Position numbers and translations under genes: made by a program | The notes under the pieces: generated by a model | Seen by the model: the letters and a program-made list of their open reading frames with translations, nothing else | The model's database searches: none | What the model was told of the DNA's origin: nothing | DNA from: M1-B18 sp048264125 | GTDB taxonomy: Bacteria > Bacillota > Clostridia > Peptostreptococcales > Natronincolaceae | Assembly (NCBI GenBank): GCA_048264125.1 | Contig: JBLXDM010000004.1 | Coordinates: 186,001-250,000 of the forward strand | Direction of reading: 5' to 3' | DNA length: 64,000 nt | Part shown: piece by piece, positions 40,090-49,279 of the stretch | Layout: each line of letters begins with the position of its first letter | How positions within the stretch are numbered: the stretch's first letter is position 1

Positions 40090-41238
40090 TTATCCTCCTA
40101 TTGCTGTATCCAGATCCTTAATTAGATCCTCAACAGACTCAATACCCACCGATAGCCTCAGCAGCTTCTCATTTACGCCAAGCTCCTCCAGTATATCCTT
40201 TGGTATCGAGGCATGGGTTTGTACCAGTGGATAGGTAATCAGGCTTTCTACACCGCCAAGGCTCTCTGCAAAGGAAATCACCTTTACCCCCTCAAGTATT
40301 CGCGGAATTAACACAGCATCCTTTACAGAAAAGGAAATCATAGAACCATAGCCACTGGCCTGATTTTTACATATTTCATGCCCTAAGTGGGAATCCAAAC
40401 CAGGATAATATACTGCCTCAACCACTTTATTTCCCTTCAGCCATTCTGCGATTTTCAAAGCATTTTCCTGCTGTCTTTCCATACGAATTCCCAGCGTCTT
40501 TATTCCCCTTAGCAGCAGCCAGCTATCAAAGGGAGACAGCACTGCGCCTATCGTTTTTTGTATCAGCTTCATCCTTTCCGACAGCTCATCCCCAGCCCTT
40601 ACCGCCACAAAGCCGGCTAGGGTGTCATTATGACCCCCAAGAAATTTAGTGCCACTATGTAAGACGATATCAGCTCCTAATTCAATTGGTCTTTGAAAGT
40701 ACGGGGTCAAAAAGGTATTGTCCACTATCAGTAAAAGCCCCTTTGTCCTAGCAAGCTCAGATATTTTCCTTATATCACTTATTCTCATCATAGGATTCGT
40801 AGGGGTTTCAATAAATACGGCTTTAGTGTTTTCCCTGAGGGCGGCTTCAATTTTCTCTATATTACTGGTGTCCACATAGGTGAAATCCAGCTGATATTGC
40901 TTTCTCAAAAGCTCCTCAAAAAGCCGATAGCTGCCACCATATAAATCATTTGATATGATTAGATGATCACCTGATGAAAATAACTGCAGTACGTTTGCCA
41001 CAGCCGCCATTCCAGTGGAATATGCAAAGGCCGCTTCAGCCCCCTCCAAAACAGCTATGGTGTTCTCTAGCTTTTGTCTGGTTGGGTTATCCTCCCTTGA
41101 GTAGTCAAAGCCGGTGGATTGCTTAAAGCCCCTATGCTTGAAGGTAGCGCTCTGATAAATTGGATAGCTTATGGCTCCAGTAGCTTCGTCAAAGCTTAAA
41201 TCTCCATGGACTAATTTGGTATCGAATTGTAGTGTCAA
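40090..41238 (-). CDS. Cystathionine gamma-synthase/beta-lyase family PLP enzyme (MetC/MetI-like)
   Basis: 382-residue Cys/Met metabolism PLP enzyme. The PLP lysine is in LHSGTKFLGGHND (about residue 196), and other family motifs are YSREDNPTRQKLE and ETPTNPMMRI. Family members are cystathionine synthases or lyases, and specificity is not readable here. It lies 17 bp after the PatB-like lyase under the SAM riboswitch, which favours methionine biosynthesis. ATG 41247 directly abuts the Shine-Dalgarno, so TTG 41238, nine bases after AAAGGAAG, is the likelier start. Confidence 0.88.
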   Translation of the reverse strand: MTLQFDTKLVHGDLSFDEATGAISYPIYQSATFKHRGFKQSTGFDYSREDNPTRQKLENTIAVLEGAEAAFAYSTGMAAVANVLQLFSSGDHLIISNDLYGGSYRLFEELLRKQYQLDFTYVDTSNIEKIEAALRENTKAVFIETPTNPMMRISDIRKISELARTKGLLLIVDNTFLTPYFQRPIELGADIVLHSGTKFLGGHNDTLAGFVAVRAGDELSERMKLIQKTIGAVLSPFDSWLLLRGIKTLGIRMERQQENALKIAEWLKGNKVVEAVYYPGLDSHLGHEICKNQASGYGSMISFSVKDAVLIPRILEGVKVISFAESLGGVESLITYPLVQTHASIPKDILEELGVNEKLLRLSVGIESVEDLIKDLDTAIGG

Positions 41239-41264
41239 TTTCAACATCTTCCTTTCTTCAATTA

Positions 41265-42449
41265 TTACTTTCCATCCCTCAGCTCAGCTACGGCCTTACC
41301 TAATCGAAGCATGGCCTCCTCTATGATACTTCTCGGGCAGGCAATATTAATTCTTACGAAGCCCTCCCCCTCTTTACCGAAAATATAACCCTGGTTCAAC
41401 CAAAGCCCTGCGCTATTAAGCATAAAGCTCTCCAGCTCCTCCTTACTTAACCCTATACCTCGGCAGTCCAGCCAGAGAAAATATGTCCCCTCAGGCTTAT
41501 AGGCCTTTATTTGCGGTATATTATTATTGATATAATCCAAGGCATAGTCTCTATTTCCCTCTAAATATGTCAACAGCTCCTCCAGCCATTCCTCACCATG
41601 CCTATAGGCTGCCTCACAGGCAATAGCGCCAAATATATTATATGGATTAATATCTACATTTTCATTGGCCCAATTGTACTTCTTCCTAAGCTCTGCATTA
41701 GGTATGATTAGATTTGAGGTAGCCAAGCCCGCAAGGTTGAAGGTTTTACTGGGGGCTGTACAGGTTATAGAATTCTGCTGATAGGCCTCCGAAATTGATG
41801 CGAAGGGAATATGCCTATGCTGCCGGTAAATAAGGTCTGAATGGATCTCATCCGCCACCACCAGAACATTATATTTCAAGCATAATTCCCCCATAGCAGC
41901 TAATTCCTCTTTCGTAAATACCCTGCCTACAGGATTATGCGGATTGCATAGCATAAATAGCTTAACGCCACCATCCTTCAGCTTGGCCTCGAAATCCTCG
42001 AAATCTATCTCATACCTACCCTGCACCTCCTTTAAAGGGTTGGTGTATAGCCTTCTGTCGCAATAATTTATCGCCCTATAGAAGGGATGATAGACAGGAG
42101 GCTGTACCAAAATGCCGTCTCCTAATTCAGTAAAGGCCCTTATAGCCGTAAATAAGGCGTTCACAACCCCATGACTGTGGGTTATCCATTCCTTTTGAAG
42201 CTGCCATTGATGTCTTTTTTTATTCCATGCTAAAATTGCCTCATAATAGTCACTGCCTCTTTGGGTATAGCCATAAATACCGTGGGCGGCCCTATCAATA
42301 ATTGCCTCCTTCACCTGTGGCACAGTTTCAAAATCCATATCTGCAATCCACATAGGCAATAGGCCCTTCTCCCCAGAGATTTCTTCAATATTCCACTTTG
42401 TAGAATTCGTTTTTTCTCTGCTGACCAACACATCAAAATCAAATTTCAT
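41265..42449 (-). CDS. PatB/MalY-type C-S lyase (aminotransferase class I/II fold)
   Basis: 394-residue PLP enzyme of the MalY/PatB group, which cleaves cystathionine or other cysteine conjugates. The PLP lysine is in CTAPSKTFNLAGLA (about 234), with the cofactor-contacting motif VVADEIHSDLIY before it. It is first in the operon and lies about 25 bp after the SAM riboswitch terminator, so expression should drop when SAM is abundant. GGAGGGGAG precedes ATG 42449. Confidence 0.92.
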   Translation of the reverse strand: MKFDFDVLVSREKTNSTKWNIEEISGEKGLLPMWIADMDFETVPQVKEAIIDRAAHGIYGYTQRGSDYYEAILAWNKKRHQWQLQKEWITHSHGVVNALFTAIRAFTELGDGILVQPPVYHPFYRAINYCDRRLYTNPLKEVQGRYEIDFEDFEAKLKDGGVKLFMLCNPHNPVGRVFTKEELAAMGELCLKYNVLVVADEIHSDLIYRQHRHIPFASISEAYQQNSITCTAPSKTFNLAGLATSNLIIPNAELRKKYNWANENVDINPYNIFGAIACEAAYRHGEEWLEELLTYLEGNRDYALDYINNNIPQIKAYKPEGTYFLWLDCRGIGLSKEELESFMLNSAGLWLNQGYIFGKEGEGFVRINIACPRSIIEEAMLRLGKAVAELRDGK

Positions 42450-42474
42450 TGTTGTCTCCCCTCCTATAAAAGTA

Positions 42475-42620
42475 CATAAAAAAGCCCTTCACGAAAGTAA
42501 AGAGCTTTGTCGGTTCTTATCTTTCAGCTTACACTGTAGGAATTAGCACCATGTACATAGCTTATGTACTGGTTGCTGGGTTTCATAGGGCCTATTCCCT
42601 CCACCACTCTGAATAAGAGT
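42475..42620 (-). promoter_or_regulatory. SAM-I (S-box) riboswitch
   Basis: The minus strand begins CTCTTATTCAGAG and contains GGTGGAGGGAATAGGCCC, then ATGAAACCCAGCAACC, the S-box core. P3 follows, then the closing helix and the terminator AAAGCTCTTTAC..GTGAAGGGCTTTTTT (42508-42475). SAM binding should favour the terminator and shut off the PatB-MetC-like operon. Confidence 0.95.
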
Positions 42621-42667
42621 ATATTTATTTTATTTTTTTGACATTTCATACTATTTCCATTTGCTTA

Positions 42668-42696
42668 ATTGTATTTCAGCTTATGGATTGTGTCAA
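42668..42696 (-). promoter_or_regulatory. Promoter of the S-box operon
   Basis: Minus-strand TTGACA (42696-42691), 17-bp spacer, TACAAT (42673-42668), giving a transcript start about 40 nt before the riboswitch. It lies just after the ridA terminator. Confidence 0.8.
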
Positions 42697-42714
42697 TAGT
42701 TTTTTTTAAAACAT

Positions 42715-42743
42715 GAAAAATAGAGCCGGTTTCCCAGCTCTAT
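42715..42743 (-). terminator. Terminator after ridA
   Basis: Minus-strand ATAGAGC / GCTCTAT stem (10-nt loop) followed by five T, separating ridA from the S-box promoter. Confidence 0.78.
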
Positions 42744-42748
42744 ATATT

Positions 42749-43129
42749 TTATTCCGTCACTGCCACTGCTTCAATTTCAACCCTTACATCTCTCGGAAGC
42801 CTTGCTACCTCAACGCAGGCCCTTGCAGGCTTATTGTCGGTGAAGTAGGAGGCATAAACCTCGTTAATTGCAGCAAATTCATTCATATCCTTAATAAAAA
42901 CACTGGTCTTAACAACATCATTTAGGCTCATGCCTGCCTCCTCAAGGATAGCCTTGAGATTTTCCAGGCATTGCTTTGTTTGCTCCTTTATATCCTCTGA
43001 CACCAATTGCATAGTTTCAGGCACAAAGGGTATTTGCCCTGAGACATACAGAGTATTTCCAGCCTTAATGGCCTGTGAGTAGGGTCCTATGGCTGCTGGT
43101 GCATTAACTGTGTTGATTACCTTATTCAT
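42749..43129 (-). CDS. ridA: RidA family enamine/imine deaminase
   Basis: 126-residue trimeric protein that hydrolyses reactive 2-aminoacrylate and other imines released by PLP enzymes. Signature YSQAIKAGNTLYVSGQIP (about 18-35) and the active-site arginine in PARACVEVARLP (about residue 103) are present. It follows a YheO-like regulator by 13 bp. A RidA is metabolically apt here, since serine dehydratase-type and C-S lyase reactions nearby generate such intermediates. Confidence 0.93.
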   Translation of the reverse strand: MNKVINTVNAPAAIGPYSQAIKAGNTLYVSGQIPFVPETMQLVSEDIKEQTKQCLENLKAILEEAGMSLNDVVKTSVFIKDMNEFAAINEVYASYFTDNKPARACVEVARLPRDVRVEIEAVAVTE

Positions 43130-43142
43130 GATTGAAATCCTC

Positions 43143-43790
43143 CTAACCGTTTACTCTTATTTCGTCTAGATAGTTATAAATTGTGTATCTTGATACACAT
43201 AGAATTTTGGCTACATAATCGATGGCTCCCTTTATAAGGAAGGCTCCTTGATCGTCCAGCTTCTTTACTATATTTACCTTCTCCTCCTTGTTCATATAGG
43301 CAACAGGTTTGCCATAATGCTCAAGGGTATCGGTAACTATATTCATAAGAACGTCATTTACGCTGTTTACGGGGAAATCACCCAGGTTTATTTCTCCCTT
43401 TATGTCGGTTTGAGTAAGCTCCTCTAAGGCCTTTTGAGATACGATCAATTCTGAAATGTCAATGTTTAAGCATAGGCAGCCGATTATTTCCCCCGCCTCA
43501 TCCTTAATAAACATGGTAGAGGACTTTAATACTCTGCCGTCGGAGCTCTTATTTCTATAGTTCAGAATGTTGTCGGCATCATTACCCTTCCGTATAGCCT
43601 TAACGCCTACGTCCAGCATTGGGCTGCCTACACTTCTGCCTGTAACATGACCATTAGAAATCGCTACGATAGACTTTTTAGAATCGCTTATCTCGTGCAA
43701 TACGACCTCACAGTTCTTGCCTAAGGTCTTTGCAATGCCTTCCACCATTGGAAGCATGCTTGTTAATATTGGATGCAAGTTTTTCCCCAT
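43143..43790 (-). CDS. YheO-like PAS-domain transcriptional regulator
   Basis: 215-residue regulator with an N-terminal YheO-type PAS domain (about 8-118; NCEVVLHEISDSKKSIVAISNGHVTGRSVG). A C-terminal helix-turn-helix (about 170-212; VAKILCVSRYTIYNYLDEI) completes it. Proteins of this group (for example DauR) often control amino-acid catabolic genes and neighbour RidA genes. It lies 11 bp downstream of leuS and 13 bp upstream of ridA, so it may be read from the leuS promoter. Ligand unknown. Confidence 0.88.
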   Translation of the reverse strand: MGKNLHPILTSMLPMVEGIAKTLGKNCEVVLHEISDSKKSIVAISNGHVTGRSVGSPMLDVGVKAIRKGNDADNILNYRNKSSDGRVLKSSTMFIKDEAGEIIGCLCLNIDISELIVSQKALEELTQTDIKGEINLGDFPVNSVNDVLMNIVTDTLEHYGKPVAYMNKEEKVNIVKKLDDQGAFLIKGAIDYVAKILCVSRYTIYNYLDEIRVNG

Positions 43791-43801
43791 AATTATCTCC
43801 C

Positions 43802-46264
43802 CTACTTTACTACGAAATTTACCAGCTTCTTCGGAACCTTTACGACTTTAACAATAGTGTATCCCTCCAACACAGCTTTAATCTTATCATTAGCCATTAC
43901 CATGGCCTCTAGCTCCTCCTCAGACATAGAGGCAGAAACCATCATCTTATCCCTTAGCTTACCATTTACCTGAATAACTATTTCAACCTCATCCTTGACA
44001 ATTGCCTGTGGATCGTACTGGGGCCATGCTTCATCATAAACGAGACCTTTATTGCCCAGCATTTGCCATAGCTCCTCTGTCATATGAGGTGCAAAGGGTG
44101 AAAGAAGAATAATGATACTGGATATCGCTTCCTTGAACAATTGACCATTGAAGCTGTCTCGGTTGGCTTCCTTGTATTTGTAAAGGTCGTTGACCAGCTC
44201 CATGACTGCGCTTATGGCGGTATTGAAGTTAAAACGGTCCTCTACATCCTCTGATACCCGTTTAATGGTGTTGTGAATCATGTATTTTATATTTTTGTCA
44301 TCCTTAGATGCTTCATCTGATGTCTTATTAAAGTAATCATATTCTATAGACTCTTCGACTAAACGCCATACACGATTCAAGAATCTGTAGCAGCCTTCAA
44401 CCCCTTGATCGCTCCATTCTAAATCCCTTTCAGGAGGTGCGGCAAATAGAACAAATAGCCTTGCAGTATCTGCGCCGTACTTCTCGATGATTTCCTCAGG
44501 ACTCACGACGTTGCCCTTAGACTTTGACATCTTCGCTCCATCCTTCAGCACCATTCCCTGAGTAAGCAGGTTCTTAAAGGGCTCTGACACATCCACAAGC
44601 TCTAGGTCTCTTATTACCTTTGTAAAAAATCTGGCATATAGGAGATGCAGAATGGCATGCTCTACACCACCAATATACTGGTCAATAGGCATCCAATAAT
44701 TTGCCTTAGCCTTGTCAAAGACAGCTTCACTGTTTCTAGCATCAGCATATCTCAAGAAATACCAGGAGGAATCTACGAAGGTATCCATGGTGTCGGTTTC
44801 TCTTGTGCCTGTTTTACCACACTTAGGACACTTTACCTCCATAAAGGATTTGCTGGTGGTTAATGGAGAAAGACCCTTTCCTGTAAATTGAACATCTATA
44901 GGTAGCTCAAGGGGTAAATCCTCTTCCGGAACCGGCACAGCACCACAATCCTCGCAATTTATAATTGGAATCGGAGTTCCCCAGTACCTTTGTCTAGAAA
45001 GCAGCCAATCTCTAAGACGATAATTGATGGTGCCCTTACCAGCTCCCTTAGCCTCAAGTGCCTTAACTATTTTATCATAGGCCTCTTCATTGCATATGCC
45101 ATTGAACTGCTGAGAGTTAATCATTACGCCCTCGCCATCGTAGGCCTCCTTCTCAACATTTAGCTCCCCATCAACGGGTTGAATAACCGGTGTCACCTTA
45201 ATGCTATACTTCAGAGCAAAGTCTAAATCCCTTTGATCATGGGCAGGAACCGCCATTATTGCTCCAGTACCATAGTCAATCAATACATAGTTTGCGATAT
45301 AAATTGGTATTCTTTCACCGGAAAGTGGATTGATGCAATACTTACCGATGAATATCCCCTCCTTTTCAATTTCAGTAGAGGTTCTTTCTATATCTGACAT
45401 ATGCTGCAGCTTGGTCACCAGCGCATTTACCGGAGCCTCATATTCTGTTCCTCTAACAAACTCCTCCACATATGGATGCTCAGGAGCCAATACCATGTAG
45501 GTGGCACCAAAGATGGTATCGGGTCTGGTGGTAAATACCTTAAGCTTATTATCGGAATCGGCTATGTCAAAGTCAATCTCAGCACCCTTGCTTTTGCCGA
45601 TCCAGTTCCTTTGCATGATTTTAACCTTTTCTGGCCAGCCCTCCAGCTTTTCAAGGTCCTCCAGTAAGGTTTCAGCATAGTCGGTAATCTTAAAATACCA
45701 TTGGTTTAGAAGCTTTTTCCCTACCTTGCTGTCACAGCGCTCGCAAAGGCCTGCAACCACCTGCTCGTTGGCAAGTACTGTTTCACAGGATGGACACCAG
45801 TTAACTCTGGACTCCTTCTTATAGGCTAGGCCCTTTTCATAAAATTTTAGGAAAAGCCATTGGGTCCATTTATAGTAATCGGGACTGCAGGTTGCCACCT
45901 CTCTGTTCCAATCATAGCTTATACCTAATAGGTTCAGCTGCTCCTTCATTTCTTCAATGTTCTTCTTGGTCCAAATATCCGGGTGTATACCATGCTTTAT
46001 AGCGGCATTTTCAGCAGGCAATCCGAAGGCATCCCAGCCCATTGGATGCAATACGCTATAGCCCTTCATCTTTTTGAAGCGAGCAATAACGTCTCCTATC
46101 GAATAGTTTCTAACATGTCCCATATGTATCTTCCCAGAAGGATATGGGAACATCTCAAGCACATAGTACTTTGGTTTATCATTTTCAAAGGTTGCAAAGG
46201 CATTGCTCTCTTCCCATTGCCTTTGCCATTTCTTTTCAACCTCTTTATGCTTATAATTTGCCAT
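43802..46264 (-). CDS. leuS: Leucyl-tRNA synthetase
   Basis: 820-residue class I synthetase charging tRNA-Leu. The HIGH-type motif is FPYPSGKIHMGH (about 38-49), the KMSKS motif is GAKMSKSKGNV (about 576-586), and the editing domain lies between. A zinc-type site CPSCETVL..CERCDSKVG (about 154-180) is present. Length is standard for bacteria. Expression is controlled by the T-box leader upstream. GAGGAGGAGG precedes ATG 46264. Confidence 0.98.
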   Translation of the reverse strand: MANYKHKEVEKKWQRQWEESNAFATFENDKPKYYVLEMFPYPSGKIHMGHVRNYSIGDVIARFKKMKGYSVLHPMGWDAFGLPAENAAIKHGIHPDIWTKKNIEEMKEQLNLLGISYDWNREVATCSPDYYKWTQWLFLKFYEKGLAYKKESRVNWCPSCETVLANEQVVAGLCERCDSKVGKKLLNQWYFKITDYAETLLEDLEKLEGWPEKVKIMQRNWIGKSKGAEIDFDIADSDNKLKVFTTRPDTIFGATYMVLAPEHPYVEEFVRGTEYEAPVNALVTKLQHMSDIERTSTEIEKEGIFIGKYCINPLSGERIPIYIANYVLIDYGTGAIMAVPAHDQRDLDFALKYSIKVTPVIQPVDGELNVEKEAYDGEGVMINSQQFNGICNEEAYDKIVKALEAKGAGKGTINYRLRDWLLSRQRYWGTPIPIINCEDCGAVPVPEEDLPLELPIDVQFTGKGLSPLTTSKSFMEVKCPKCGKTGTRETDTMDTFVDSSWYFLRYADARNSEAVFDKAKANYWMPIDQYIGGVEHAILHLLYARFFTKVIRDLELVDVSEPFKNLLTQGMVLKDGAKMSKSKGNVVSPEEIIEKYGADTARLFVLFAAPPERDLEWSDQGVEGCYRFLNRVWRLVEESIEYDYFNKTSDEASKDDKNIKYMIHNTIKRVSEDVEDRFNFNTAISAVMELVNDLYKYKEANRDSFNGQLFKEAISSIIILLSPFAPHMTEELWQMLGNKGLVYDEAWPQYDPQAIVKDEVEIVIQVNGKLRDKMMVSASMSEEELEAMVMANDKIKAVLEGYTIVKVVKVPKKLVNFVVK

Positions 46265-46285
46265 TTTTGTCCTCCTCCTCGACTA

Positions 46286-46495
46286 ATATATTAAAATAAA
46301 AAAACCTTCGTGTCACTTAGGGACGAGTTTACACCCGCGGTACCACCCTAATTGACAAGAAAGTCCACTTTAACGGTTGATATAGGAATCCATCCCGGCT
46401 ATACTTCACGGGCAAGTTCAGCATTAGATCTATCGATTCCCACCAGCCATCGACTCTCTTAAAAATCTCATTGCTTACTACTCCCTATAGCCTTT
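46286..46495 (-). promoter_or_regulatory. T-box riboswitch of leuS
   Basis: On the minus strand, Stem I starts GGCTATAGGGAGTAG and closes at GTATAGCC. It includes AGAGAG, GATGGCTGGTG and GGAATCGAT. The invariant T-box GGGTGGTACCGCGG (46344-46331 area) is followed by a terminator ending in seven T. GAA-CTT-G at 46420-46413 suggests CTT (46416-46414) as the leucine specifier codon. Uncharged tRNA-Leu should bind and allow read-through. Confidence 0.95.
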
Positions 46496-46521
46496 GTATA
46501 TGATTTTTTTAAATTATATAA

Positions 46522-46551
46522 ATTATATATTACTATTGACAAATTTGTCAA
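46522..46551 (-). promoter_or_regulatory. leuS promoter inside the 3' end of rsfS
   Basis: Minus-strand TTGACA (46551-46546), 18-bp spacer and TATAAT (46527-46522); the -10 overlaps the rsfS stop codon. The -35 is part of the perfect 16-bp palindrome TTGACAAATTTGTCAA (46536-46551). Confidence 0.7.
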
Positions 46552-46891
46552 TATTTATAATTGCTGCATCCTTCCAAATTTTTTCGATATTGTAAAAGGC
46601 TCTGTCCTCCTCATGAAATACATGAAGGATTATGTCGCCATAGTCCAGCAGCACCCATCGCCCCCCATCATAGCCTTCTTTGTGGGCAAAGAATATATGA
46701 TCCTTGGCAAGCCTACCCTCAACCTCGTCAATAATTGCCTTAACCTGTCGTGAGGATGTTCCGCTGGCGATAACAAAGTAATCGCAAATGGAGGAAATTT
46801 TTCTTAAATCTAATAGGATGATATTTTCCCCCTTCTTCTCATCAATATAATGAACAATTCTATATGCTAAATCCAAAATCTGATTATCCAT
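46523..46891 (-). CDS. rsfS: Ribosomal silencing factor RsfS
   Basis: 122-residue protein that binds uL14 and blocks subunit joining under starvation. The family motifs LDLRKISSICDYFVIASG (about 26-43) and EGYDGGRWVLLDYGDIILHVF (about 74-94) are clear. ATG 46891 lies six bases after GGAGG; a TTG one codon earlier is unlikely. The nadD-yqeK-LCP-rsfS-leuS order is classic for Firmicutes, here interrupted by a Na+/Ca2+ exchanger gene. Confidence 0.95.
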   Translation of the reverse strand: MDNQILDLAYRIVHYIDEKKGENIILLDLRKISSICDYFVIASGTSSRQVKAIIDEVEGRLAKDHIFFAHKEGYDGGRWVLLDYGDIILHVFHEEDRAFYNIEKIWKDAAIINIDKFVNSNI

Positions 46892-46952
46892 CAACTGCCT
46901 CCTCTTTATTATAGCTTTTGTATATTATATTAGAGGACACTCAAAACTGCCC

Positions 46953-47957
46953 CTATAAAAATAGCTTAACCAGTGTAAATAGATATACCCCATAAATCGC
47001 CAGCATAGTAAAGCCTAATGCTCTGCTTATTTTCCCCGTTATAGAGCCCCCTATTACCAATATCAGCATCAGCACCAGCGAAACAGGAAGATCTAAGTAA
47101 AGGGTTTGGGGAACATTATAAATCGTAGCCCCCAGCATAACATTCTGATAGCTTATGACCAAACCGCCACTGCTGATTCTGGCACAGGTGCCTATAACCA
47201 TCAGCATATTTAAAATGTTTGCGCCTATAATGTTTCCAACTGAAATGCCATGATGTCCCTTTGCTATTGATGTCATCGCAGTTATAAGCTCCGGTAGAGA
47301 GGTGCCCAGTGCAATGAGCGTAAGGCTTACTATTTGTTCAGGTATTCCTATGATATTAGCCAGTGCCACACCATTATCAACCAATAGTCTTGCACCTACA
47401 ACTATAAAGACTGCTCCGAAAATAAACTTTAGTATGTATCCCGTGGTATGACGACGGCTATACTCTATAGTTTCACCTTCATAATGCTCTTTTTTATTGC
47501 CGCCTAGCTTCAGCTCCATAATATTATAAATGATATAGATAGCGAATATTATTAGCAGTATGGTCCCCTCATATAAGCTGATCAGCTTATCAGTTGCAAA
47601 GAATAATATCAGAAAACCGCATAGCAGCATAATTACACTCTTAATGGTGAAGCTTTTTCTACTCATCTTTATTGGTGAAATAACTGCTGTTAGGCCAAGA
47701 ATAAGGCCGATATTACATACTAAGGAGCCGACGACATTACCCAAGGCTACATCATAGTAATGCTGATAGGTTGCTATTGTTGAGACCAGCAGCTCGGGTA
47801 AGGTTGTAGCCACGCTTACAATGGTGGCCCCGATAAAAATACTGGGTATTCCAGTTATTTTAGCTATCCAAACAGCAGCCTCAACAAACCAGTCTCCACC
47901 TTTGATTATAACCAACAAACCAAGAATGAATAATGCTAAAGTTAAAAATGTTGCCAT
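46953..47957 (-). CDS. Sodium/calcium exchanger family protein (CaxA/YrbG type)
   Basis: 334-residue membrane antiporter with about ten helices and two inverted repeats. The alpha repeats are ATIVSVATTLPELLVS..GNVVGSLVCNIGLILG (about 44-90) and ALGTSLPELITA..GNIIGANILNMLMVIG (about 216-256). It probably exports Ca2+ in exchange for Na+. It is inserted between rsfS and the LCP gene in an otherwise conserved order, so it may be a lineage-specific addition. Confidence 0.92.
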   Translation of the reverse strand: MATFLTLALFILGLLVIIKGGDWFVEAAVWIAKITGIPSIFIGATIVSVATTLPELLVSTIATYQHYYDVALGNVVGSLVCNIGLILGLTAVISPIKMSRKSFTIKSVIMLLCGFLILFFATDKLISLYEGTILLIIFAIYIIYNIMELKLGGNKKEHYEGETIEYSRRHTTGYILKFIFGAVFIVVGARLLVDNGVALANIIGIPEQIVSLTLIALGTSLPELITAMTSIAKGHHGISVGNIIGANILNMLMVIGTCARISSGGLVISYQNVMLGATIYNVPQTLYLDLPVSLVLMLILVIGGSITGKISRALGFTMLAIYGVYLFTLVKLFL

Positions 47958-48073
47958 ATTATCCCCCTATTGCAGTAGTATTTGTCCTCGTAGAATATTA
48001 TTACCAAATATAAGGCTTATCTACTAATGGGACATTAATATATATGCAGATTATTTATCCAGCACCACAAAAT

Positions 48074-49270
48074 TTATTTTAAATCTCCGCCAAGGACAAC
48101 CCTTACATGCAGGTTTTCCTCAAGCTCCTTGACCTTTATTATTTTGTTGATATTTAAAAGCTCTGCAATCTCCTGTGCCTGATCCTTAAAGCCGTCTACA
48201 TATTCGATATAGGATTTCTCTACCTTATCACCATCAAAATTTCCCGTATTAAATACCTTGATTCCGTTATCCTCCAGCTGTTTACCAGATTTGCTCGCCA
48301 GTCCGCTTATACCTGCGCCATTTAGAACCACGACATTGTAGGCTACCTGCGGCTTATTTAGTAGATATTGGCTTCTAATCGTTAATAGCTCCTCATTATC
48401 TGCTATGTAATAGGAAATGCCGCTGATTGTACTTGGTTTTCCTGGCACAGTCAGCCTCACGATATCCTCAGTGTTTATCTTTAACGCCATTGTGCTATAG
48501 GATAGCATCTTGGACTTTGTAATATTTGTATCCACATTATTGAAAAATATGTCTATAAGCTGTGGTATTTTAACCAAGGTTGCTGGTGAAATCAGCTTGT
48601 CCATCGTAGCCTTGACAAACTGCTGCTGGGCTTCAATCCTTCCTAGGTCCTGATTTACATAGCCCTTTCTAAATCTCATGAAATGAACAGCATCCTTGCC
48701 ATTTAAAGTCTGCAGCCCCTTTTTAATATTAATATTTAGAGGCGGCGAGTCATATGGATCATAATATTTCATGTTCATGGGCACATCTATTTCTATGCCT
48801 CCGAGAGCATCAACAACCTCTTCCACCGATTTGTAGTTTATACGTACGTAATGATCTATCTCTAAATTAAACAGCTTTTCTACGGTTTCCACTAACAGGC
48901 TAGGCCCACCGAAGGCATGGGCGTGATTTATTTTGTCAGGATTTTTTCTGCCTGGTATTTCAACTCTGGTATCCCTTGGTATAGACAGTAAAACTGGGTT
49001 CTTTCCCGATGAATCGACGCTTAATAGCATAATAGAATCTGACCTAGTGCTATCTGCCTTTTCCTTGCTGGAGGCATCAATTCCAAATACCAAAATATTT
49101 AATCTGACGTTTTTATCCCTACCAAAGAAGTCCTTTCCATCCAGGTCCGGCTCGTCTGCCATAAGGCGATTTACAAAGCTTCCTGCTAATATAATCGCTA
49201 GTACTATTACTATCAAAGGCAAAAGCCTTTTTCGCTTTTTATTTTGCTTTTTGTTTTCAACTCTAGACAT
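48074..49270 (-). CDS. LytR-CpsA-Psr (LCP) family protein
   Basis: 398-residue membrane-anchored protein (basic N-terminus and helix about 14-34). Its LCP domain (about 55-265) has RSDSIMLLSVD, SIPRDTRVEIPG and the arginine-rich HFMRFRKGYVNQDLGRIEAQQQ, which contact the polyprenyl pyrophosphate donor. A C-terminal LytR_C domain (about 305-395) is present. LCP enzymes transfer teichoic acids or other glycopolymers to peptidoglycan. Which polymer is not known here. Confidence 0.94.
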   Translation of the reverse strand: MSRVENKKQNKKRKRLLPLIVIVLAIILAGSFVNRLMADEPDLDGKDFFGRDKNVRLNILVFGIDASSKEKADSTRSDSIMLLSVDSSGKNPVLLSIPRDTRVEIPGRKNPDKINHAHAFGGPSLLVETVEKLFNLEIDHYVRINYKSVEEVVDALGGIEIDVPMNMKYYDPYDSPPLNINIKKGLQTLNGKDAVHFMRFRKGYVNQDLGRIEAQQQFVKATMDKLISPATLVKIPQLIDIFFNNVDTNITKSKMLSYSTMALKINTEDIVRLTVPGKPSTISGISYYIADNEELLTIRSQYLLNKPQVAYNVVVLNGAGISGLASKSGKQLEDNGIKVFNTGNFDGDKVEKSYIEYVDGFKDQAQEIAELLNINKIIKVKELEENLHVRVVLGGDLK

Positions 49271-49279
49271 TATACACCT

